A stretch of DNA of 33,531 nt from Erythrobacteraceae bacterium (GTDB lineage Bacteria > Pseudomonadota > Alphaproteobacteria > Sphingomonadales > Sphingomonadaceae): positions 1 to 33,531 of the forward strand of contig JAIYAL010000049.1 in assembly GCA_027489095.1 (NCBI GenBank), read 5' to 3'. The notes below the pieces were generated by a model. That model was not told the DNA's origin. It saw only the letters and a list, made by a program, of their open reading frames with translations, and did not search any database. The position numbers and the translations under genes are program-made. Shown piece by piece: positions 24,119 through 32,160 of the stretch. Within the stretch, counting starts at the first letter, position 1, and every line of letters starts with the position of its first letter.

Positions 24119-24452
24119 AAATGATTCCCCCCCCAGCCCGATTCGGACGCGTTGAAATTCTATACGCTTTTCGTGGCGGCCAATAGCGTCACTGTTTGCC
24201 AGCCAATCCGCGGGGGGCAGAACGGAACAGTCGAAGGAATGACACAACCGGGCCGCAAGCCGGACGGCAGATCTTGGCCGCCAAGGCGCCGGAGCTGCCA
24301 AGTGGCCGCCAGTCCTGAGGGCGGCATTTTCCTGCACCGCTGCGCTGCGATAGCATCGCTGCCGGATCTTTCGCATCGTGACCATCGCGGCCCGTGACAC
24401 TGCCGGAAACGTCGTTCTTGCGCGCATTTCCGTGTCCGTCCGTTTGCATGAC
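24119..24452. other. 334-base lower-GC gap upstream of the haloperoxidase-like gene
   Basis: I see no gene here. The haloperoxidase frame happens to stay open across it, but the translated residues (many Arg, no domain) do not look coded. A TATAGAAT box on the minus strand (24157-24164) lies about 40 bases before the haloperoxidase ATG and could be a -10 element; no convincing -35 was found. The region shares the lower GC of the insert and ends at the fliC terminator. Confidence 0.45.
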
Positions 24453-24484
24453 AAAAAAGCCCGGAGCCATTGCGGCTCCGGGCT
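24453..24484 (-). terminator. rho-independent terminator of fliC
   Basis: On the minus strand an 11-bp perfect stem (AGCCCGGAGCC pairing with GGCTCCGGGCT) with a five-base loop is followed by a run of six T. It lies 47 bases beyond the fliC stop. This is the clearest terminator in the window, as expected for a very highly transcribed gene. Confidence 0.92.
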
Positions 24485-24530
24485 CTCTCGTGCCCGCCCC
24501 TCAGGGGGAAAGGGGCGGAGCGGGTGAGAC

Positions 24531-25565
24531 TTAGCGCAGCAGCGACAGGACGTTCTGCTGCGACTGGTTGGCCTGGGCCAACATCGCGGTCGAGGCCTGG
24601 CCGAGGATCTGGGCCTTGGCGAGCGCGGTGGTTTCAGCCGAGTAGTCGGTGTCCATGATCCGCGAACGCGCGTCGGTCAGGTTGGTCGAGACGTTGGTGA
24701 GGTTGTTCACCGCCGACTGCAGACGGTTCTGGAACGCACCCAGATCGGCGCGCGCGGTGGTGACGGCACCGATCGCGTCGTCGAAGTCCTGCAGCGTTGC
24801 AGCGGTGTTGACGGTGCCGGTCTCGGTCTCGCCGATTGCCACGGTGCGGAAGCCATCAGAGGTCAGGCCGGCAATGTCGGTGTCGGACAGCGTAACTTCG
24901 CTGGCGTTGGCGAAGTCTTGCAGGGTGGAATCGTCGGTCGCGTCAACCTGGAAGAACTGGTTGCCATTGATCCGCACGAAAGTGTCGGTCCCGTCGGTCA
25001 GCAGTTCGCGGGTCGCCAACACCGGATCACCAGCCGCAAAGCTCACCACGCCCGCCAGATCACCGCCAGAGACGTTGAGTTCCGGCAGGGTCAAGTCGAT
25101 GGCATCGCTTTCCGACGCGCCGGCCTGAATGGTAATTTCGTTGGTGGGCTGGTTGAACAGATCGATGCCGTTGAAGCTGGTGTTGTTGACCACCGAGGTG
25201 ATCTGGGCGGCCAGGGCGTTGCGCTCGGTGTCGATGTTCGCGACGTCGGTGGTCGAATAGGTCTCGTTCGAACGCTGCACCGTCAGCTCGCGCATCCGCT
25301 GGAGCATGTTGGTGACTTCGTCGAGCGCGCCTTCTGCGGTCTGAGCCAGCGAGATGCCGTCATTGGCGTTGCGGATGCCCTGCGCCATGCCGCGGATCTG
25401 CGAGGTGAAGGAGGCGGCAATCGCGAGGCCGGCGGCGTCGTCGGCGGCGCTGTTGATGCGCTTGCCGGTCGACAGACGCTCCATCGCGGTGCCGAGCATC
25501 TTGCCCGCCGACACGCTGGCGTTGGTTGCGCGCAGGGCCGAGATGTTGGTGTTCACTACGTTCAT
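24531..25565 (-). CDS. fliC: flagellin
   Basis: A 344-residue filament subunit. The N-terminal D0/D1 region is canonical ([20 protein letters not shown], then [20 protein letters not shown] and [11 protein letters not shown]). The C-terminal D1/D0 region ends [25 protein letters not shown]. The central variable region (about residues 150-250) is modest, so only a small D2-type domain is likely. It is flanked by a FliA-type promoter and a strong terminator and forms a single-gene unit. The flaF/flbT regulators that often accompany alphaproteobacterial flagellins are not in the window. Confidence 0.97.
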   Translation of the reverse strand: MNVVNTNISALRATNASVSAGKMLGTAMERLSTGKRINSAADDAAGLAIAASFTSQIRGMAQGIRNANDGISLAQTAEGALDEVTNMLQRMRELTVQRSNETYSTTDVANIDTERNALAAQITSVVNNTSFNGIDLFNQPTNEITIQAGASESDAIDLTLPELNVSGGDLAGVVSFAAGDPVLATRELLTDGTDTFVRINGNQFFQVDATDDSTLQDFANASEVTLSDTDIAGLTSDGFRTVAIGETETGTVNTAATLQDFDDAIGAVTTARADLGAFQNRLQSAVNNLTNVSTNLTDARSRIMDTDYSAETTALAKAQILGQASTAMLAQANQSQQNVLSLLR

Positions 25566-25622
25566 TGGTCAAACTCCCGAAAGGTCCATGCAGGACGAAC
25601 TGGCCCGTCGCTGCTGGGGCTT

Positions 25623-25649
25623 AGAGCGGCCGCGCCGCCGGATGTTTAA
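25623..25649 (-). promoter_or_regulatory. predicted sigma-28 (FliA) promoter for fliC
   Basis: Minus-strand TTAAAC-N13-GCCGCTCT, giving a 5' leader of about 50 bases before the flagellin ATG. It shares -35, spacing and GCCGNTCT with the flgM and MotA-like promoters. Being upstream of flagellin, the classical FliA target, it anchors the identity of the other three elements. Confidence 0.78.
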
Positions 25650-25762
25650 GCCCGACGTTTCATTTCGAAAAATCAGCGCCTTGTGGGCAGAGCGCTGCTT
25701 TCTTGCGGGTCCGTACCGCCAGCCCTCGCTGTCGCGGTGCGGTGCGGCTTAGGGAAAGCTAC

Positions 25763-25779
25763 GGGGGCTTAAATTTGCC
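25763..25779 (+). promoter_or_regulatory. weak sigma-54-like element upstream of the activator gene
   Basis: GG (25765-25766), ten bases, GC (25777-25778), with a good -12 half (TTTGCC) but a poor -24 half (GGGGCT instead of TGGCAC). It could permit autoregulation of the activator-fliE operon. It may equally be chance, and a housekeeping promoter was not recognised. Confidence 0.25.
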
Positions 25780-25816
25780 TCCTGTGCAGCCTGATTGCGG
25801 CACAGGATTGCCGAGA

Positions 25817-25852
25817 CCAATCACTCAGCCAATCACTCAGCCAATCACTCAG
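25817..25852. repeat. three perfect 12-base tandem repeats in the leader of the activator gene
   Basis: CCAATCACTCAG occurs three times head to tail (25817, 25829, 25841) and a partial fourth copy (ACAGTCAG) follows. The array ends 16 bases before the activator ATG and directly abuts its ribosome site (AGGGG at 25859-25863). Placement suits a repeated protein-binding site or a translation control element. Confidence 0.9.
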
Positions 25853-25868
25853 ACAGTCAGGGGCAAGC

Positions 25869-27170
25869 ATGATCGAACCGGTAAGCGGCACCGTGCGGGG
25901 CGCTAAGGCAGCGCCGCAGGCACGCGCGCACGATATCCTGATCGGCATGACCCTGCCACTGATGGGCGGCAGTTGGCAGCGTGACCGAATCGTGCTGGGC
26001 GAGACGATGGTGCCTGCGATGGCGGCGGGAATCGCGCGTAGCGGCAAGGTCGCGATTGCGCTCGACCATGCCGCGATCCCCTCGCTCGCGCTGGCGGGGC
26101 CCAACCGTGTCGCGCTTGCCTATGATCCGGCGATGCTCCCTGCGGCCCGTTCGGCGCTGATCGCTGCCTCGGCACAAGGGGGTTGGCCGGTCGCGGGCGA
26201 TCCGCAGTCGCTGGCGCTGCTGACCCTCGCCGAGCGCATCGCTGCGAGCGATATTCCGGTGCTGCTCGAAGGCCCGACCGGCACCGGCAAGGAAGTGCTG
26301 GCGCGGTTCGTCCATCGTCTTTCACCCCGCGCGAACGGCGCCTTCGTCGCGGTCAATTGCGCCGCGATGCCCGAAGCGATGCTCGAGGCGCTGCTGTTCG
26401 GCCACCGCAAGGGCGCCTTCACCGGCGCGGCGGAAGCCGGGGAGGGGCTGTTCCGCGCGGCTGACGGCGGTACCCTGTTGCTCGACGAGATCGGCGAGCT
26501 GCCGCTTCCCTTGCAGGCCAAACTGCTGCGCGCGCTGCAGGAGGGCGAGGTGCTGCCGCTGGGCGCCACCAAGCCATCGAAGATTGACGTGCGAGTGGTA
26601 GCCGCGACCAACCGGCATCTTGCCGCCGAGGTCGAAGCCGGACGCTTCCGCGAGGACCTGCTCTACCGCCTCAACGTCTTCCCCCTGCGCCTGCCCGCGC
26701 TGCGTGACCGTCCCGGCGACATCGCCGCGCTCGCCTTTGCCATGCTCTTGCGTCACGCGCCCGCGCCGGGCCGCCCCGGCTGGATAGACGCTGATGCGTT
26801 GGCCCTGCTCGAGGGCCACGCCTGGCCCGGCAATGTCCGCGAGATCGAGAACGTCATCCGCCGCGCGATCCTGCTGGCGGGCGAGGCGGTGGCCATCGCG
26901 CCCGCCCATGTCGTCTTCGACACAGCGGTGCGTGCCGTCGCGCAAGCCCCCGCGCCCGCCGCACCCGACATGGCCCGATGCGCCGCCCCGCGCTCGCTGT
27001 CTGACGTCGCCTTCGCCTCCGAGGCGCGCGCAATCGTCGAGACCCTCGCCCGGCACGGCGGCAACCGCGCCGCCACCGCGCGCAGCCTTGGTATCTCGGA
27101 ACGCACGCTGCGTTACCGCCTCGCCTCGATGCGCGGTGCGGGGATGATCGCGGCGGGAGGTGCGGCATGA
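25869..27170 (+). CDS. sigma-54-dependent flagellar transcriptional activator (FlbD/FleQ-like)
   Basis: A 433-residue bacterial enhancer-binding protein. The AAA+ domain spans about 110-345: Walker A GPTGTGKE (135-142), the sigma-54-contacting loop GAFTGA (182-187), Walker B GTLLLDEIGE (201-210), and the arginine-finger region FREDLLYRLNVFPLRLPALRDRPGDI (260-285). A Fis-type helix-turn-helix ends the protein (GGNRAATARSLGISERTLRYRL). The N-terminal about 110 residues lack a recognisable phospho-acceptor receiver, as in FlbD and FleQ. It hydrolyses ATP to open sigma-54 promoters; three such promoters are predicted in the window (flgA, flgB, transglycosylase-flhA-fliA). Its stop overlaps the fliE start (ATGA), so it is produced together with the switch and export genes. 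The gene name is left open because FlbD and FleQ cannot be told apart here. Confidence 0.93.
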   Translation: MIEPVSGTVRGAKAAPQARAHDILIGMTLPLMGGSWQRDRIVLGETMVPAMAAGIARSGKVAIALDHAAIPSLALAGPNRVALAYDPAMLPAARSALIAASAQGGWPVAGDPQSLALLTLAERIAASDIPVLLEGPTGTGKEVLARFVHRLSPRANGAFVAVNCAAMPEAMLEALLFGHRKGAFTGAAEAGEGLFRAADGGTLLLDEIGELPLPLQAKLLRALQEGEVLPLGATKPSKIDVRVVAATNRHLAAEVEAGRFREDLLYRLNVFPLRLPALRDRPGDIAALAFAMLLRHAPAPGRPGWIDADALALLEGHAWPGNVREIENVIRRAILLAGEAVAIAPAHVVFDTAVRAVAQAPAPAAPDMARCAAPRSLSDVAFASEARAIVETLARHGGNRAATARSLGISERTLRYRLASMRGAGMIAAGGAA

Positions 27171-27547
27171 GCGTCGCCAATGTCGGCCGCGTCGGCTTCG
27201 GCGTCGAGGACGTGATGGCCTTGCGCAGCCAGGTGCTCGCTCGCAGCGCCGCCTTGCGCGATGTGCGTGCGGCGAGCGAGGGCGCGCGCGCGACCAATGT
27301 TCTTGGCGCCCCCGCTCCGGTTCCCGGTGCGGGCTTTGCCGATACGCTCCACACGGCACTGCAGCAGGTCAGCGCGGTGCAGGCGCGTTCGAGCGCGATG
27401 CAGGTCGCCTACGAGCGCGGGGCCGTCACCGACATCGCCCAGGTGATGCTCGCACGGCAGGAAGCCGGCGTCGCCTTCGAGGCCACGCTGCAGGTGCGCA
27501 ACAAGCTGCTCAATGCGTATCAAGACATCATGCGGATGGGGGGCTGA
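27167..27547 (+). CDS. fliE: flagellar MS ring-rod junction protein FliE
   Basis: A 126-residue protein. The C-terminal half carries the FliE family pattern (GFADTLHTALQQVSAVQARSSAMQVAYERG, then IAQVMLARQEAGVAFEATLQVRNKLLNAYQDIMRM). It connects the MS ring to the proximal rod and is an early export substrate. ATG overlaps the activator stop by four bases and is preceded by GGGAGG; fliF begins 3 bases after its stop. Confidence 0.94.
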   Translation: MSVANVGRVGFGVEDVMALRSQVLARSAALRDVRAASEGARATNVLGAPAPVPGAGFADTLHTALQQVSAVQARSSAMQVAYERGAVTDIAQVMLARQEAGVAFEATLQVRNKLLNAYQDIMRMGG

Positions 27548-27550
27548 TAG

Positions 27551-29179
27551 ATGGCCGATGCCCTTCCCGTGCCCACCGATCCGGCGGGCCTGCCCGCAGT
27601 CCAGACCGGCTGGCGCGGAATGCTGCCGCCACCGGTGGCAGGCTTCCTCGCCCAGCCGGCGCTCACCCGCGCCTTGCCCGCGCTTGCAGCCGTGGGCGCT
27701 CTTGCGGCAGCCGCAGGCCTGTGGATGGCGATTTCGTCCGGCCCGCCACGCGTGCTCTATACCAGCCTCACGGACGCCGAACGCGCCAAGGTGGTCGAAA
27801 CGCTCGAGACGGGCGGGATCGACTATGCGATCGACACCGGCACCGGCGCGCTTTCGGTTGCGGAAGCCGATCTCTACCGGGCCAAGATGCTGGTCGCCAG
27901 CAATGCCGGGATCGCCGCGCCCGAGGGCGCCGAGGCGATGCTGGATTCGATGCCGCTCGGCACGTCACGCACCCTCGAAGGCGAGCGCCTGCGGCTGGCG
28001 CGTGAACGCGAGTTGATGCTGACGATCCGCGAGATCGACGGGATCGAGACCGTGCGTGTCCACCTCGCCACCCCCGACCGTTCGGTGTTCGTGCGCGAGA
28101 ACAACCCGCCCAGCGCCTCGGTGATGGTGCGGCTGGCGAACGGGCGCAGCCTGACGCAGGAGCAGGTCGGCGCGATCGTCAACCTCGTTGCGGCCAGCGT
28201 GCCGGGGATGAGCGCCGACGCGGTGCGGGTGGTTGACCAGAACGGTCGCCTCCTATCCGACCCGCGCTCGGCGCAGGGCGAGGGGCTGACCCTCCAGCGC
28301 GAGCATGAGGCGAAGCTGCGCGAACAGCTCGATGCCCTGCTGCTCCCCCTGCTGGGCGAAGGCAATTTCTCCGCGCAGGTGCAGGTCGAGCTCGATCGCA
28401 GCGAAGTGACCTCAGCGCGCGAGACCTACGAAAAGGAAGGCGTGGTGCGCTCCGAGAGTGAGCGTAACGCGACGCGCACCGGCGCCGCGCCCGCGGGCGG
28501 CGTGCCGGGGGTTGCGGCCAACACCCCGCCGCCGCAGGCGCAGCTCGTCAGCGGCCCGCCGCAGCCCGCCGCGCAACCTGCGCCCGCGACCTCGACCGAC
28601 ACCGAAACCGCCACCGACCGCAGCTATGAGCTGGGGCGCGAGGTCGCCGTCACCACCGCCGGGCCAGGGAGCCTCACGAAGCTCTCGGTCGCGGTTGCGG
28701 TGAGTGCCAAGGCCCTGAAGGCCGCCGCACCGCTCACCGCGCAGCAGCTCGAGGCGCTGGTCAGCGCCGCGGTCGGCGCCAACACCCAGCGCGGCGACAT
28801 GGTAAAGGTCGTCGCCAGCAAGTTCGAGCCCGCCAACCTTGAGCCCCCGGCCTTCTACGAAGAGCCGTGGTTCGCAATGCTGGTGCGCTACGGCACCGCG
28901 CTGCTGGCTGTGATTCTGGTGCTGCTCCTTGCGGTCCGCCCGCTGATCGGCAAGCTCAAGGGCCGCGCCCCGGCGTCAGACGGGGTCGACGCGCCGCTTG
29001 CGCTCGCCGACGAGGGCAGCGCGGTCCCTGCCGTGCCCGCCGCCTCGCTCGAGGACTTGCCCCGCCAGGTCGAACTCGCCCGAAGGCTCGCCGCGAGCCA
29101 GCCTGATCGCGCGGTCGAGGCGCTCCAGCGGATGCTCGACGCTCCCGAGGTTTCCGACGCGCAGGCAGGCGCGGCGTGA
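27551..29179 (+). CDS. fliF: flagellar MS-ring protein FliF
   Basis: A 542-residue inner-membrane protein of normal FliF length. The first membrane segment is near residues 36-57 (PALAAVGALAAAAGLWMAI), and the second near 436-460 (AMLVRYGTALLAVILVLLLAVRPL). The ring-building motifs between them include VLYTSLTDAERAKVVETLE, PEGAEAMLDSMPLGTSRTLE and IREIDGIETVRVHLATPDRSVF. A Pro/Ala-rich stretch (around 300-345) is the usual variable collar. The C-terminal tail (LPRQVELARRLAASQPDRAVEALQRML) is the FliG-binding segment. Confidence 0.96.
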   Translation: MADALPVPTDPAGLPAVQTGWRGMLPPPVAGFLAQPALTRALPALAAVGALAAAAGLWMAISSGPPRVLYTSLTDAERAKVVETLETGGIDYAIDTGTGALSVAEADLYRAKMLVASNAGIAAPEGAEAMLDSMPLGTSRTLEGERLRLARERELMLTIREIDGIETVRVHLATPDRSVFVRENNPPSASVMVRLANGRSLTQEQVGAIVNLVAASVPGMSADAVRVVDQNGRLLSDPRSAQGEGLTLQREHEAKLREQLDALLLPLLGEGNFSAQVQVELDRSEVTSARETYEKEGVVRSESERNATRTGAAPAGGVPGVAANTPPPQAQLVSGPPQPAAQPAPATSTDTETATDRSYELGREVAVTTAGPGSLTKLSVAVAVSAKALKAAAPLTAQQLEALVSAAVGANTQRGDMVKVVASKFEPANLEPPAFYEEPWFAMLVRYGTALLAVILVLLLAVRPLIGKLKGRAPASDGVDAPLALADEGSAVPAVPAASLEDLPRQVELARRLAASQPDRAVEALQRMLDAPEVSDAQAGAA

Positions 29180-30189
29180 TGCCCGAAACCATGCCCGCCC
29201 TGCTCAGCCGGGTCGACCGCGCCGCGGTATTCCTGATGCTGCTCGGCGACGAGGAGGCGACCGGCCTGCTTGCCCGCCTCTCGCCGGCCGAGCTCGAGAA
29301 GCTCGGTGCGGCGATGATCGCACTGGGCGAAGTGGAAGCCCCACAAATGGCCGAGGCGCTTGCCGATTTCGCAGGTGAGGCGGCGCGCGAAACCCTGCCC
29401 CGCCGTGGCCGCGGCGACCGGGTGCGCATCCTGCTCGACAAGGCGCTCGGCCCCACGCGCGCCGAAAGCATGATGCAACGCATCGAACCCGATGCGCCTC
29501 CGCGCAGCCTCGCGCTGGCGCAGTGGCTCGCCCCCGGCGTGCTGGTACGGCTGATCCTTGATGAGCACCCGCAGGTGATCGCCGCGCTGTTGCTGCTCAT
29601 AGACCCGGAACCCGCCGCCGAGGTGCTCGCCATGCTGCCGCTCGAACTGCAATCGCTGGTGGTTGAGCGCGTCGCCAAGAGCGGCACGATCTCCGCGACC
29701 GCGATCGCCACCATCGACACGCTGCTCACCCAGCGCATCAGCGCAGCTTACGGCACAGCAGCGCTGATGATCGGGGGGCCGAGGGAGGCGGCGAACCTCA
29801 TCAACCTTGCCGCCGGCGAGCTGCGCAATACCGTTCTGCCGGCCATCGCCGAGCGCGACGCGCCGCTGGCCGAGAAGATCGAGGAGCAGTTGTTCACCTT
29901 CGAGATGCTGTTCGTGCTCGATCCGCAATCGATGGGCCGGCTTTTGCGGGACGTCGACAACGAGAAGCTCATCGATGCGCTCAAAGGCCTCAAGGAGCCC
30001 GACCGCACGCCTTTCTTTGCCGCCATGTCGAGCCGCGCCGCGGACGGCGTGCGCGACGAGATCGAGCTGCGCGGACGCCTCGCCAAGAGCGAGGTGCTCG
30101 CCGCGCAGAAGGCGATCGTCGAGCTCGCCCGGGGCCTTGCCGATGCAGGCGAGATCGTGATCGGAAGCGGCAGTGGCGAATTCGTCTGA
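29179..30189 (+). CDS. fliG: flagellar motor switch protein FliG
   Basis: A 336-residue cytosolic rotor protein. The N-terminal FliF-binding domain begins LLSRVDRAAVFLMLLGDEEATGLLARLSPAEL. The middle domain has the conserved EHPQ (LILDEHPQVIAALLLLIDP), and the C-terminal domain has the torque helix region (FEMLFVLDPQSMGRLLRDVDNEKLIDALKG) that contacts MotA. ATG at 29179 shares one base with the fliF stop; a GTG one codon earlier (29176) is also possible. The 3' end overlaps fliH by 17 bases. Confidence 0.95.
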   Translation: MPETMPALLSRVDRAAVFLMLLGDEEATGLLARLSPAELEKLGAAMIALGEVEAPQMAEALADFAGEAARETLPRRGRGDRVRILLDKALGPTRAESMMQRIEPDAPPRSLALAQWLAPGVLVRLILDEHPQVIAALLLLIDPEPAAEVLAMLPLELQSLVVERVAKSGTISATAIATIDTLLTQRISAAYGTAALMIGGPREAANLINLAAGELRNTVLPAIAERDAPLAEKIEEQLFTFEMLFVLDPQSMGRLLRDVDNEKLIDALKGLKEPDRTPFFAAMSSRAADGVRDEIELRGRLAKSEVLAAQKAIVELARGLADAGEIVIGSGSGEFV

Positions 30190-30835
30190 GTGGCTCGGCG
30201 CTTTCGCCGCACCTCCTATTGTCGACATGGTACCGTGCGGAGAACCCGACGCGCCGGGCTGGCTCGCGCTGCTCGGCGCGGGTGCCGGACAAGTTGGGGC
30301 GTTCCGCGAGGCCATGCCTTTCGGCGAGCCCGAAATCGCCTGCCCGCCGGCGCCGGACGGGCCCGCACCCGATCCTCACGCCGAGGCGCTCGCGCGCGCT
30401 TATGCGCAAGGGATGACAGCGGGACGGGCCGCGGCCGAGGCCGATGCGGCACAAGGTGCCGCCCGCCAGCGGGCGCTGCGCCTGACCTTCCGGGCGCTCG
30501 ATGAAACCGCATTGGGCGTGCTTGCCGATGATCTTGCCGCCACCGTGATGACCCTTGCCGAAGGGGTGCTTGGAGAAGCGGCGGTCGACCGTGAGGGTCT
30601 GATGGCGCGCTGCCAGACGGCGGCGCGGCGGATCGGCGGGACGGCCGGGACGCTGGCGCTCCATCTTCACCCCGCCGACGTCGAGCTGATCGGCGCCGAG
30701 GCGCTGGCAGGCTGGCGTGTGGTGCCCGATGCGGGCCTTGCACGGGGTGCCTTGCGTATCGAGGGGCCGGACGGCGCGGTCAGCGAGGGACAAGAGGAAT
30801 GGCGCCGCGCGATCGCCGCTGCGGTGCGCGGATGA
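30173..30835 (+). CDS. fliH: flagellar export ATPase regulator FliH
   Basis: A 220-residue protein. The middle (about residues 65-110: ALARAYAQGMTAGRAAAEADAAQGAARQRALRLTFRALDE) is the helical FliH segment that dimerises along the FliI ATPase. The C-terminal domain (from about 115: LADDLAATVMTLAEGVLGEAAVDREGL) resembles the V-ATPase subunit E-like FliH fold. The family diverges quickly; position between fliG and fliI decides the call. GTG 30173 overlaps fliG by 17 bases and has GGAAG ahead; ATG 30227 is an alternative. Its stop overlaps the fliI ATG (ATGA). Confidence 0.88.
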   Translation: MANSSEWLGAFAAPPIVDMVPCGEPDAPGWLALLGAGAGQVGAFREAMPFGEPEIACPPAPDGPAPDPHAEALARAYAQGMTAGRAAAEADAAQGAARQRALRLTFRALDETALGVLADDLAATVMTLAEGVLGEAAVDREGLMARCQTAARRIGGTAGTLALHLHPADVELIGAEALAGWRVVPDAGLARGALRIEGPDGAVSEGQEEWRRAIAAAVRG

Positions 30836-32160
30836 TTGCCGAATTCCAGCTCGACCTTGCCCGGATGCGTAGCGCGCCGGTCGCCTCCGGCCCGGTGCTG
30901 ACGGGCCGCGTGGTCGCCTGCGATGGCGGGTTGATCGAGGTCGCGGGGCTGCCGCTGCCGGTCGGCTCGCTCGGCCTGATCGATAATGATGCAGGCGCCG
31001 AGTGCCTTGCCGAAGTGATCGGCTTTCGCGCCGGGCATTCGCTGATGATGCTGCTCGGCGATGCCATGCTGCTGCGCCCGCAGGCGCGGGTGCGGGCGCT
31101 CGGCCAACCGGGCGAGGTGCGGGTCGGCACGGCACTGCTGGGCCGCGCGGTCGATGCGCTGGGCGAGCCGATCGACGGCGGCCCGGCGCTTGATCTCCCG
31201 CTCGCCTGGCCGCTCGTGGGCCGCCGCGAGGGCGCTCTGGAACGTGCCAGCGTGCGCCAGCCTTTCGATTGCGGGGTGCGCGCGATCAACGCGCTCGCCA
31301 CGATGGGCGTCGGCCAACGGCTCGGGATCATGGCAGGCTCGGGGGTCGGCAAGTCGGTGCTGGTCGATACCATCGCGGGCCACGCGGTTGCCGACGTCAC
31401 CGTTGTGGCGCTGATCGGCGAGCGGGCGCGCGAGGTCTCGGACTTCGTCAACCGGCACATGGCCGGCGCGCGACGCGGCGGGATCGTGGTGGTCGCGGTC
31501 CCTGCCGACCATGCGCCCAACCTGCGCCTGCGCGCGGCGCAATATGCGAGCGCCATCGCCGAATATTTCCGGTCGCAGGGCCGCGAAGTGCTGCTCATCC
31601 TCGACAGTCTCACCCGCGTTGCTCACGCTGCGCGCGAACTGGCACTGGTGCTCGGCGAGCCCGGCGCGGCGCGGGGCTATCCGCCATCCGCGCTCGCGGC
31701 AGTCACGCGGCTGGTCGAGCGCGCGGGCAATTCCGCGCGCAGCGGCGGGGCTGTGACCGGGATTTACACCGTGCTCGCCGACGGGGACGACACCAACGAT
31801 CCTGTGGTCGACACCGCGCGCGCCATTCTGGATGGCCATGTCGTCCTGTCGCGCGAGCTGGCCCAGCGCGGGCACTATCCGGCGATCGACGTGCCGGCCT
31901 CATTGAGCCGGGTGATGGACGATCTCGTCCCGCCCGCCGTCGTCGCAGCAGCGCGGCGCTTGCGCGCGCTGATCGCGGCGCGCGAGGGCGGGCGCGATCT
32001 GGTGATGATGGGTGCCTACCGTGCCGGGGGCGACCCGCTGCTCGACGAGGCGCTGGCGCTGTCGCGGTCGATCGACGCGTTTCTGACGCAAGGGCGCGGT
32101 GAGGCCGAGGCGCTGGGGCCGAGCCACGCAGCCCTGCTCGCTCTGTTGCGCGATGCGTGA
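30832..32160 (+). CDS. fliI: flagellum-specific ATPase FliI
   Basis: A 442-residue ATPase of the F1-beta/type III secretion family, which forms a hexamer with FliH and FliJ under the export gate. Walker A is GSGVGKS (in GIMAGSGVGKSVLVDTIA, near residue 170) and Walker B is EVLLILDSLTRVAHAA. The ALATMGVGQRLG and ARGYPPSALAAVTRLVERAG segments are characteristic of FliI. The ATG at 30832 that overlaps the fliH stop was chosen over ATG 30799, which lies inside fliH and adds a non-family extension. Confidence 0.95.
   Translation: MIAEFQLDLARMRSAPVASGPVLTGRVVACDGGLIEVAGLPLPVGSLGLIDNDAGAECLAEVIGFRAGHSLMMLLGDAMLLRPQARVRALGQPGEVRVGTALLGRAVDALGEPIDGGPALDLPLAWPLVGRREGALERASVRQPFDCGVRAINALATMGVGQRLGIMAGSGVGKSVLVDTIAGHAVADVTVVALIGERAREVSDFVNRHMAGARRGGIVVVAVPADHAPNLRLRAAQYASAIAEYFRSQGREVLLILDSLTRVAHAARELALVLGEPGAARGYPPSALAAVTRLVERAGNSARSGGAVTGIYTVLADGDDTNDPVVDTARAILDGHVVLSRELAQRGHYPAIDVPASLSRVMDDLVPPAVVAAARRLRALIAAREGGRDLVMMGAYRAGGDPLLDEALALSRSIDAFLTQGRGEAEALGPSHAALLALLRDA

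Noticed and set aside
24119-24454. N-terminal extension of the haloperoxidase-like protein to 24454
   Set aside because: The ATG at 24118 begins a clean signal peptide. The extension has no domain and would bury the signal, and its end runs into the fliC terminator.
25798-25812. Sigma-54-like CGGCACAGGATTGCC before the activator gene
   Set aside because: Spacing of GG to GC is 9 bases; sigma-54 promoters need 10. Not called.
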